Shown: positions 35,878 to 46,241 of the stretch, piece by piece
Position numbering within the stretch: position 1 is the first letter of the stretch
How the letters are laid out: each line of letters begins with the position of its first letter
Origin: Takakia lepidozioides
Taxonomy: Eukaryota; Streptophyta; Takakiopsida; Takakiales; Takakiaceae
Assembly (NCBI GenBank): GCA_030704615.1
Contig: CM060733.1
Coordinates: 17,734,001-17,798,000, forward strand
Reading direction: 5' to 3'
Length of the DNA stretch: 64,000 nt
The notes under the pieces: model-generated
The model's input: the letters and a program-made list of their open reading frames with translations, nothing else
Databases searched by the model: none
Told to the model about the DNA's origin: nothing
Program-made: the position numbers and the translations under genes

Positions 35878-36444
35878 AGATTGTCGACTCCCTCCTCTTC
35901 GGGGTGACCAGTTTAGATCGCCGCGGACGCTGTACCCACCGGTCACTACCGGTCGTCAGCGCGGCCCCCCCATCAAATTGTTTGGAAATAATCGCAGGGA
36001 CGACCGGTGAGAAGCGGCATCCGGTCACAATTTCAAACATTTAACTTAACAGCCCAGAGGGTTTAGGACACAAAACGGGGGGGTTCCCATTCGGCCGAAC
36101 CGCGCGGTCGACCGCGGCTAACTGACTCAACGCACGTAACGACTGTGTAACTGCCGATGTGACCCTTTACAGCTCCGCGGTGTGCTCTTCACCTGGAATT
36201 AGTATGCCTAACAGCCCTAGAAGGCTTTAAGAGCTGCCTGGCCAGAAATCATTACAGCAACGCGCGGAGGAGGAGATACAAGAGATAGGTTGAAGCAGGG
36301 GACGTGGATGGAAGGTGGGCTATGGGAGAGTAGAGCGTTATGTTTGAAGCCCGCAGTGTAGAAATAGATTGGCGAAGGTACGCAGAGAAGTTTGAGTTTC
36401 ATCTTTAGGTATGCCAGCAGAGAGAGGGAGAAGCGGGAGGGAAG

Positions 36445-39400
36445 ATGGGTGGTGAGCAGGTGCGAGTGCAGGGGTCTCAGCAGTTTCGTCAGCGCCTGTT
36501 GCTTGCCACCTTGGCTGGCACTACCTTGCGGATCGATGACATCCGCGCAAGAGATACGGTGCCAGGCCTGCGGGACTACGAGGCCTCTTTCCTTCGTCTT
36601 CTTGAAAAGATTAGCAATGGATGCACTGTTGAAATCAACGAAACAGGTATTTCTGAAACCGGACGTGCTCCGGAAACTTTCAATCGTGCAGGACCTATGT
36701 TGTGCATGACACCTCACAGCCAATGCTTGTTAGGACCAGTTAAATACTAGGGTTTAGTAAACGAAGAAGTATATATGGATCAAGCAGCGGCGGCTACAGT
36801 GTTGGAATAGCGTCCGTTTTTGCCTGCCAAAAATTCTTGGACATCCTCCCCTCACCTGTTGAATCCTGTCTCATTTTTCAAGGAAATTATCGTGGCAGAT
36901 CTGATGATACTTACTACCTCGGCATTATGGGCGAATGTTGTTGAAAAACTTGCAGGCACAAAATTGAGGTACAAGCCTGGGATTCTCGTTGGGGGTCGAG
37001 GCCTTGTCCACGAGTGTGGAAGTGGCCGCTCAATTGGCTATTTCTTGGAACCCCTTATTGTGCTGGGTCTATTTGGGAAAACCCCTCTTTCTATCTCCCT
37101 GAGAGGTAAGGATTCATTCTCATTGAATCCTGACAGTTTATGCTGAAGAGTGTACATCTGTGCTGTTGGCTGGTTCCGTCAATTGGCTATTTCTCAGAAT
37201 GCAGTATTGTGCTTATTCCAGTGGGGCCCGAACTAAGTCTAGATGTCTGCACAGTGGTGTATGCTGAAGAGCCTAGGTCTTCTTGTTGGCTGCTTGACTG
37301 GCAGACATGACTGTGTATATGATTCTCTTGAATGTCAAAGTTCAGACAATCCAGGAATAAGAGAGCAAGTTGAGCAGGCTGAAACAGCTTGGACAGAATA
37401 TTGATTGCAGATGCAGGAGTGTAATGAAGATTCTGAATTGCTTAGAGATTTCATGAAAGCATTAAGTACTTGAAATTACTGATGTCCCAGGGTTCAAATT
37501 GGGGTTGGAAAATGGCAGGCATAACAAATGACAGCAAGGATCCATGTGTGGACACAGTCCGGACAACTACCCTGCCAATGCTGAAGCAGTTCGGTGTGCC
37601 CATTGAGGACTTAGAGCTGAAGATTGTGACACGTGGAGCTCCCCCTCTTGGTGGTGGGGAAGTGCGACTGAAGGTTCCTATTGTGCATACAAGCCTCTCT
37701 GTGAGTTGTACCCCACCACTCTTCTCCCCAATCCCTCTCCCCTGTTTGTGTCTTCAAACTCTTAGCTCAATTGTTTCCTCTGTTGTTACAACGATTTGGC
37801 AATAGGCAATGTGTGAGAAGGAGATGTGCTTTTCTTAGACTGTTTGCTGACAGACTTCAACAGGCAGAGTCCTCCTTGGGATGTTTACCTCCTGGAATTG
37901 TATGAAGGCTGGAAATTGCCAAAGTGCTGTGGACGGCTAACAATAATCTTGTTCCCAGTGTAGGTTGATATGTAGTGAAGGGCTGGCATTGATTCAAACA
38001 CTCAGTTTTTTTAGCACCGCTGTGTAGTCTCTGTTTGACACACATGTTGTTTGCGCAGGCGGTGACATGGGTGGATGAGGGCATGGTGAAGCGTGTGAGG
38101 GGGGTTGCTTATTCAACACGTGTCTCACCACAACTGGCAAATCGAATGGTTGATGCTGCCCGCGGGGTGCTTAACCGGCTTTTGCCTGATGTTTACATCT
38201 TCACTGATCATTACTCTGGCCAAGAGTCTGGGAAGTGAGTTCCTATTTTCTTTAATATCAGTCAGTTCTCTGAGATTAGGGTAGAGAGATGACATGGGGG
38301 AAAGTACTTGGGTTTAACAGGCCCAAGAATAAGGAATGAGGAACTGACTCCATGTGAGAGCAGCACGTGTCGTATAGCTGTCTCACTAAGAGGGACTGAG
38401 AGAGACAGAATGAATGTGTTTTTGCGAGTATGTATGACTAAAGCTTTATGTAACAGGTCCCCTGGATATGGACTCTCGTTGGTTGCTGAGACTACAAGCG
38501 GGTGCCTTATAAGTGCAGAAGGGGCAGCTGCACATTCAAAAGACGAAGAGCCAGAGATTTCAGAGAAAGATGGCCTAGCCTTGCCAGAGGATATTGGAGC
38601 ACATGTGGCCATGGCTTTACTTGAAGAGATCAAGCAGGGTGGTGTGGTGGATGCTACACATCAGGTGTGTTAAAGTGAAATGAACTTTCTTACCTTCTTC
38701 TAAAACTCTGGTGTGTCCTCTGTGTGGACCTCTCCATCTGTGGTAGTTCTATGGTTTTTCTCAAACTGGTTTCTACTACTCTGTTCCTTGGGCCCTCTGG
38801 CCTCCACCGACATAAGGAAGTTCTTTCTTTCTTCCTCTCTGTTTTTATACCTTGTGACAAAGTGAATTACAAACAGAAAGCTAGTCTGGATGACCAGTGA
38901 GCATTAGGAGCCCCCCTCTCTCGTGTGTGTCCTTTTTCTTCTTCTTCAACATGCAATTGGTGGTCAAGCACAACCATATTTGTCACCTCTGTTTTCAGCT
39001 AGAGGGCTAGGGCAGAAGTGCTTATGATCAACCATGTGCTTTCGAGTATGATATCTTTTCTCTGCATACATGCACGCTCACTCCTGGTACTGGATAGGCT
39101 TTGGCTGTGCACAAGTGCTATTGCAAGTTTGAGTCCAACTTACAGTAATGGGCTGAACTGGACAAGCTCTGGTAAGGGTGATATCCTGCAGATGAGATTC
39201 TCGAGTACCTGAATATTAGCCCAGAAGAATTGACCCGGATAGATGAAGCTGACTTGGAGACTGAAGTGTCTAAAGCCATGTCAGATGCTCGAGGACTGGC
39301 CAATGAAAATGAAGTTAGGAATGAAACTTCCCTGAACTTGTTGCCAGTCTGTGACGTGGGTGAGGACCTTAGGATGGCCTGAAGGGCCTACCAACACTAG

Positions 39401-40291
39401 ACTGAAATTTAAGCTCAGGGCGGGGAGTCTACCTTTGAACAACAAACAGATGCAGAGAGGAAAGGGGGACTGTAATTGCCCAATGTGTGGGCAGCCTGAA
39501 GACAATATCCATTTCCTGATATATTGTCCAAGGTATTCTCAACAGAGGGTGACTCTCGTCAGGTCTACGAGGAACATTGTTTCTGCACCTCTGTCCACCT
39601 ATTTTGAAAATCTCGAGGCGGAGCCTAAAGCCCTGGCCCTGTTGGGGTCTCATTGATGGGCAGGTCACACACAGCAGATTGATGCTTGTGTGAAGGGCTT
39701 TCTAGAGGATATCTGGAAAGTCTGAAGTAACTGTTTATATTAAGGTAAGTCCCACTACCGGAGTGAGCCCCTCACAAAGGTAGTGTCTGTGCCCTCTTGT
39801 TCTGCCCAAACTGGAAGCGGGGTCTATGGCAAACAACGTCTTTTGAGTACATTCCTCTCTCTCTCTCTCCCTCTCTCTCCGCCGTCTCTTGTTCTGTGTT
39901 GTTTTTACTTGTCCCCCTTAGGCCCTTTTGGGCATCCTGTGGTTGTAATGAATTCCTTCTTCCTCTCTCTCTCCCTCCACACATGCCACTCACACATCTG
40001 CCCATGCTGATGCTGTGAGTTGAACTCATCATAGGAAATGTCTTAACCTCTAATGGTCATTTGTTGTTTGTCTTGGTTCAGGGCCTCCTTTTTCTTCTGT
40101 GTGCACTGTGCCCCGAGGATGTCTCAAAGGTTCGGGTAGGAAAACTTTCTCCACATGCAATTCGAACATTGAGACACATCAAGCAGTTTCTTGGGGTCCA
40201 ATTCAACATCAAAGTTGATCCAGCCACAGGCACCATTGTGTTAACCTGTGTGGGGAGTGGGTATCGGAACCTATCCCGGAAGACCTCTTAG
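36445..40291 (+). CDS. RCL1: RNA 3'-terminal phosphate cyclase-like protein, RCL1 family (375 aa, six exons)
   Basis: RCL1 is a nucleolar protein of the small-subunit processome needed for early pre-rRNA cleavages (18S maturation). It shares the fold of RNA 3'-phosphate cyclase but belongs to the non-cyclase branch. Exons are 36,445-36,646, 36,956-37,105, 37,519-37,700, 38,059-38,234, 38,457-38,664 and 40,082-40,291. All join in phase (1, 1, 0, 2, 0), giving 1128 nt and 375 aa, matching the family length. Landmarks in order: FRQRLLLATLAGT near the N-terminus, IRARDTVPGLRDYEASFLRL, TRGAPPLGGGEV, RGVAYSTRVSPQLANRMV, SPGYGLSLVAETTSG, and LSPHAIRTLRHIK near the C-terminus. The intron 5 donor is a weak GTGTGT. 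Intron 5 (1.4 kb) carries a LINE fragment in the sense orientation. No disabling change was seen, so the gene looks functional. Confidence 0.95.
39170..39850 (+). mobile_element. LINE 3'-end fragment inside RCL1 intron 5
   Basis: The fragment encodes the C-terminal region of a non-LTR reverse transcriptase: DEILEYLNISPEELTRIDEA, then FKLRAGSLPLN, then a zinc-finger-like CPMCGQPEDNIHFLIYC, then EAEPKALALLG. A frameshift near 39,370 separates the first part from the rest, and stops follow. The 3' flank contains GGAGTGAGCCCCTCACAAAGG. Reverse-strand relatives occur in intron 7 of both GSTL copies (about 44.87-45.06 kb and 59.72-60.11 kb), so this is a family active in this genome. Confidence 0.75.
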
Positions 40292-41234
40292 TCACCAAGA
40301 GATGGGTGACTGTGAATGATCATCATCACCAATTTTGACGTAAAAGTCACAACCTGTGGTCTTCTACCGGGAGGCAGCTATGATGTGGGGAATTTTCGGA
40401 TGCAGTGAATTTAGAGAGACATAGGGTTGGTGACATTGATGTGGTTTTGCCATAACAAGTTTAGTCTCTTTGAGATACCACGCCAGTTGGGCTAATATCA
40501 ACTGCCAGGGTACAGCATCAGATAGATAGAGAGTGTATGGAAGGGGAGAAAGAAGCCGAAGGTCCGAATCAGAAAACAAATGAGAGACACAAGCTATGTC
40601 TCTGAAAGAAAGCCAGTATTTTTATGTAGCAGTTGGACTCCATTGGAGGTATCTAGTAAAGCTTCCTGGGAAAGCAGAGTTGGATGCTTTTGAGTTTACA
40701 TGAACAACTCGACATTTCGCCTCAAGTTTTGTGAGGAAGACTTGGGAAGTTTAGATGATTTTGGTTCACAAATTGCCATGGCCTTCGTAGGCATTGTACT
40801 TGGCAGCTGTGCCATGACCAGGAAGTTGCCCATGATTGTGCATCAAAGTAAAAACAGAGTAGGGACGCCCACTGCATCCAATCTCATGATCCTCTTTCAA
40901 TTTAGTCTTGGTATTTTTTCATGAGAGCAAATTCAGTACATCAACAGTTCAAGCCTCTTTGTCAGAAGGGGTTCCCTCCTGCATAGCTCAACCAGGGCAT
41001 TCCCATATGTCCAACTCTTGAAGGAAACAAAGTAAGAACTTCATGAGCTCAATTGTCGTCGATAGAAGTCTGCCTAACACAGCGAAGGAAAAAACTTATT
41101 AGGGCGGGGACATGGAAGTTGCCTACTAACAACTGAAAGGGCTGCCGGGGAAGGTTGACTGACTGGTGACAAGGCGGAGAAGTCAATTTTTAGAGAGGGT
41201 GCCGCTCAAGGCACTGTGACAGCAGCTCCGCAGC
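40292..41234. other. RCL1 3' flank and intergenic region
   Basis: Likely holds the RCL1 3' UTR. A plus-strand open frame at 40,700-40,924 has no recognisable domain. No terminal repeats were found. Confidence 0.4.
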
Positions 41235-41905
41235 GTCTTCCTGGGAAATTGTTGAGTCGCACATCTATCTGCGTATATATAGATCCGAGGAGCCGGTGAT
41301 GGCAGCTCAAGCTTGTGTTCTTGCGTGCCCCTCCTGCTCCACTCTTGCGCGTCCTCGCCTGTGCGTGTCTCTCTATCTCTTGCCAACTTTGGTTTTTCCA
41401 AGATGATGTGTAGGTTTGCTGCATTAGTACCGGGGTCTATCACTCCGAAACTTGCTCGATGCCATGTGGTTTCTGGTCACAGCTTTGAAGCCAGCTTTGC
41501 TACATTGGGTTCCAGCTCTGATTTTGGCATTGGGAGTGAATGCTTACTCTTTTGTGTTTGCCTGCTATATGATATGCTCACTATGGATGTGTTCAATGGT
41601 GTGGTTGCGAAGGGTACACTTAGGAAGTGTAGTTCTTCACGGGGGAATTAATGAGTACGTGCATTCTCGTATTTTGTTCCGTTCTATGTAGATAGCGAGC
41701 TGAAATTTCAAGAAAAATGTGGTAGATCCATGACTTTGCACAGCTGGTTACCAGACCTTTCAATTTTGAACTGGGTGGACAGGGCTAACTTTGTCAAGTC
41801 TCCAGCTATTCAATTTTTTCAGATCCGGCGGCAGCACAACTGTCGTGCAAGATCCCAAGTCCAAGGATCGTTTCTCGAAGTCAAGGTCCCTCTTTGTTGC
41901 GCAGT
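41235..41905 (+). promoter_or_regulatory. GSTL copy A core promoter and 5' leader (TATA at 41,274)
   Basis: A TATATATA box at 41,274-41,281 is followed by sequence conserved in copy B (from 56,199) and, less well, in copy C (from about 63,230), including GGTGATGGCAGCTCAAGC. The last ~100 bp before the ATG are also conserved in all three. In copy B that stretch is open in the frame of the ATG, but in A the frame differs upstream, and no in-frame ATG was found, so it is treated as untranslated leader. A plastid transit peptide from an upstream start cannot be fully excluded. Confidence 0.6.
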
Positions 41906-44900
41906 ATGGCAGCCAGGTAGTTCCGACAACAATCTGTTGAATATTTGAGTTCGGTTCACTGGCATTGTACAAGACACGACTTTACAGGAGTGGTAGACGG
42001 GGTTAGAAGTCGGAAAATCGTATTAACACTTTCAAAGAGATCCTTAAGCAAGTTTTGAGCAGGATCTACGTTCAGATGTGGACTTCTACGTAAGGGTATT
42101 GTTTGGGGAAGTTGCTGGATGATGTTGGTGCTGGCAATTTTGCCAATCAAAGAAAGAGATTTCCTTTCGTATATATATATATATCATCAAGCCCAGTATT
42201 ACACCTCTTAGAACCTGAATAGGCGGTTGGGGTGAGATTGACAGCTTGCCCGCCAGGCCTCCTGTGAAGCTTGACTCGAAATCAGAGTGTCCGCCACTTT
42301 TTGATGGCACAACCAGGTCAGTAGATAAAACTTCACCGACTTTTCTTTCATTTTTTTCAAGGCAAACTGTAAATGCAAACCATGTTGTGTTGGGCAAGAC
42401 ACCACATTTTCGTACTCCATTACAGGCAGACACCAAACATACATGGAATTTGTGATAATGTCCATCTTCCATCATGTGACATGAAAAGACGGCTCTTTCC
42501 TGTCTGTTGCTTACATCTGGGAGAAGGCATGCCTGATGGATAGAGGTTAACCTCTTGTTGGGTGTAGGCTATATTACAACTCCAGCAGCCCCTTTGCACA
42601 GCGAGTCTTGGTCGCTGTCAACTACAAGGTTTGTGTTACTTCCTGATGTTGCAATCGAGACAAGTGACCGCTTATGGACTGAGTTCTATGTTCACTGAAA
42701 CTCTGAAGACAGTCCTTTGATTTAATCTCTCCATTCTTTAGGATAGTTGGGCTTCCAACTTTTGGTTGGCGTTTTGGCACGGTTGGAATCCCACAAAGCT
42801 ATTGGGATGTTAGGCTTGCAAGAAACAGGAAACATTGGATGCTGTGTTGCATTTTCCAGCTGTGTAAGGTTTTCTAAATATTTGACTTCAAGAAAAGCTT
42901 AGATTTTGGCTGTGATGGACCCCGTAGATGAATGGGCAGTGGCAGATGAACACACACTGCAGTTTTTCAAGTATATTCCGCAACTTTTCCTGAAATAACA
43001 ATTGTTGAAGCATTTTTGGGACCTGTGCAAAATGTGGGAATGGATTCAGGGTCTGGCTGACATTGAACTCTTAGAAATCAGCCTTTCCGACAAGCCCATC
43101 TGGTACAAAGAAAAAGTTTACCCTGTTGGCAAAGTACGCACTCTTATCTCTGTTTTCATCCCAGTCTTTGCTTGTTAGAATCTACAGCTGTTCTCTTTTG
43201 CAGTGGCTATGATTGTCTCTTGTTTCCGGTTTGCTCAAGAAGAACAGTGGGATAAAGGCAATGGATCTTTGAGGGAGGGGAAACATCATTTTGAGCTGTG
43301 CATGTGTGTGTTGATTGGCAGGTTCCAGCACTGGAGCACAATGGTAAAGTGACGGGTGAGAGCCTTGACTTGCTGGAATACCTGGACAAACATTTTGGAG
43401 GGCCACTTCTGATTCCTACGGTAAGTAGATGCTCCTTCAGTCCCCATTCTAGGTTACTTGAACACTTTAGGTGTCCTTCTGCTCGGTCTATTCAGACTGC
43501 TGCGACTGCCTTTTGATTTGACTCGCAATTACCTTACCTTAGAAAGGACCCATGTGAATTCAGTTGAAATATATAACATGCCTTGAAGGGAAGGTTGTTG
43601 AAGAGATGAATACTAGATAAAACAATCCAGACAGTAGATAATACTTGGGGTATCTAGAATCTCAAGAAAAGGGGAAGGATATGTCAGTGAGTTTTTCATG
43701 GTGTGTGCACATGGTTGGGTGGACAGGAAGAGGCCAAGAAAGAGGCAGCAGCAGAGCTGCTGACGTACCTTGACACCTTTAATAAGGCAGGCTTCACCAT
43801 CCTGAGAATGAAGGATCCTGCACCATCGGAAATAGACGAGGCCATAAGTAAGCTGACTATGCTTTCTTCCCTTTTCGGTTTGGTGGATATGTATGTGGAG
43901 GACAACTATTATCACCTTAGGTATGAGGCAAGGAACGAACAACCAGACCATAGACACCCTGAAGAAGAACCTTAAACTCCCGGATAATGCTATTCTTGCT
44001 TTCCTTCACTCCTTGCACCTCACCACTCATCCTTAACGAAGGAAAGTGAAAAGTGGACCAATGATGCCACATAGTTAGGTCGTTCACAAAACGGGGGCAG
44101 TCCCTGGGTTCTCATTTATTCTGGCTCTGGCTGGTGTCGTCTCGCTCTCTCTCTCCGGAAAGACAGCTGTTTGGATGTAGCCTTTCACAAGGCTTCATAA
44201 GGAGATGGTGAGCCTGGTTTCTCTTTCTAGTTATGTGGAGCTTTGCTGATTGATGACATCTGCTGTATGTCAGGTCCTGCGCTTGATTACATAGGAAATG
44301 CACTTGGGAAATATGCAAATGAAGGACCTTTTTTCCTCGGCAAGTTTGGTGTGGTGTGTACGCAATGCCTTCACCTTTGGGATGGTTTTGAGTGATGTTT
44401 CCATGGCAAAGTCTAGCAGTGTCCTCATAGAATTGTACGTGCTTAGATGGATTCAAATACTGTCCACTTTAACACTACTGTCTTTGCATTATTCCTTCAG
44501 CAATGGGTCATTGTGAACTGCTTTGGAGGTCTCAGAGCATTGTTCTGTAGCCTTGTTACGACTGGACATCAAGTCTTCCTGAAACCTCTCTGGAGCTTAA
44601 ATTGAGGAATGTGTTGTGTTGCCATCTGGTTAGAAATTATGAAATAGGGCCAAAAACATCCATTCCAAGGATGCAGCCATTTGGTAGCTTGGGAATGTGT
44701 ATACAGAAGATTGTTTTGAACTGCTTCTAGTTTATCTAATTAGTATTAAGATAACTTTTTTTCGGAGAGAGAGAAGGAAATTGTGTAAAATCCACACACA
44801 TCGAGAATGTACTCATGAGTTGTTGTTTGCCGTAGCCTTTTGGCCATAGACCTGGTGCCCAGTATGGGCGGAACAAGAGGGAACAGACTGATTACCTTTG

Positions 44901-46041
44901 GTAGGGGCTCACTCGGGATATGAGTTGATAAAAAAAATTAGTTAGGGCTTTCCAGATTTCCTCTAGATAGTCCTTCACACGAGCATCAATCTGCTCTGTG
45001 TGAGCTGCCCAGCAATTGGACCTCAGCGGGGCCAGGGCTTTAGGCTCAGCGTCTAAGTGGTTATCTCTGCTGGCTTGTGAGGTGAATGTCATTCCAGGTC
45101 TTCATGATCCTTCCTGTCCATTGCTTCAGGTGGATGTTGCATATGCGCCATTTGTGGAACGGTTTGAAGTCTTTTTGTCTGGGATTAGGAACTATGACAT
45201 TACAGTCGGGCGACCAAACCTTACCAAGTGGCTTAAGGTAAGGATTCCAGTCCTCCCAAAATCATTGGTGATACAAAATTGCATCCATGTACATTTTTTG
45301 TCCCTCTATTGCCCATGGCTTTAATGCATGGAAGAAGAACATGCTTATCTTTTCTCTCTTTTATTACTTGTAATGTTTCGCTCTTCTTTCTTCGTTGCGT
45401 TTTCCAGCCCACCCCACTAGAACCAATTAAAGTGTCTGTTACCCAGTTTCCATTCCATATGGGCTCTATTTTTGTCTTCAGTTTCCCCTGTATTGAGTTG
45501 TAGACATGCAGGATATAGGTGAATACGTTTTTAGGATCTGAATGTGCTCTCTTGGAAGTCTTTTCCAGGCCACACTTTTTGTGATGTTGGGCTAGGACCC
45601 AGCCTAAGGTCTGAAAACGGGGTACTGGTCTGGGGGGAGTATAGGCTGTCAATAAGGTGGAGGCATATACAAACACCAAACTTGACCGCAGCATTCTACT
45701 GGATGAAATGAAGAGATTGATGGTAAGCTGCAACTATTTCTTTGAATTGTGGAAGGTGCAAACGAGAGATGTTTTCTAGGGATATATGATATGGGACTCA
45801 TGCTGTTGCCTTGTGGGCATAGATAGACATGGCACTAACAGTACGCAGCAGAAAGAAAAGTGGGGATAGTAGAGATGTGTTGTCCTGCCCAAGGGTTTCT
45901 TCATTTTGTTTGCTGAGAGTAGTAATACAGAAACCATTGATTGGCTTATCATGTTTTGAGATTTTCATGGAGGGAACGGTTGAATGTAAACTTTGTTTAA
46001 GATATGTTGGCGGCTTGCAGGTAAAATTTGCTAACGCTTGA
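41906..46041 (+). CDS. GSTL: Lambda-class glutathione transferase copy A, catalytic Cys replaced by Ser (244 aa)
   Basis: Lambda GSTs are Cys-type enzymes that reduce or deglutathionylate small molecules. Ten exons join in phase: 41,906-41,916 (ATGGCAGCCAG, MAA plus a split Ser), 42,245-42,316, 42,568-42,628, 43,050-43,133, 43,322-43,420, 43,727-43,847, 44,274-44,353, 45,130-45,237, 45,645-45,722 and 46,021-46,041. The thioredoxin-fold half holds PPLFDGTT, the active-site region SSSPFAQRVLVAVNYK, KPIWYKEKVYPVGKVPALEHNGK (the cis-Pro, VPAL) and TGESLDLLEYLD. The helical half holds EGPFFLGKFG, VDVAYAPFVERFEVF and ITVGRPNLTKWLK. The Cys of the CPFA/CPYA active site is Ser here, and the last exon ends after six residues (VKFANA). 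Splice sites look intact. It may be a diverged enzyme or an early pseudogene. Confidence 0.9.
44865..45060 (-). mobile_element. LINE 3' fragment in GSTL-A intron 7
   Basis: Minus-strand reading gives AEPKALAPL and QIDARVKDYLEEIWKAL, matching the LINE fragment in RCL1 intron 5. It is shorter than the copy in GSTL-B at the same intron position, consistent with a later deletion in A. Confidence 0.7.
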
Positions 46042-46241
46042 ACCCCAGACAACCCAGATGTTACCTATGGCTTGCACCTAATCAAGATTGTGTGCTGGAT
46101 GGAGTGGTTTCTAGTAAGAAACCAAGGTCGGGTGATCACAAGGTCATGGATAAGCTAAGGCTGGTTTGAGATATGCACCTAGAATGAGTTGGGATTCAAT
46201 CCAGCTGCTCTAGTCATCTGGAAGAACTGCAAATAACAGAC

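Noticed and set aside
43182-43406. Minus-strand frames across GSTL exon 5 (also at 58.13-58.39 kb)
   Set aside because: Antisense shadows of a conserved exon.
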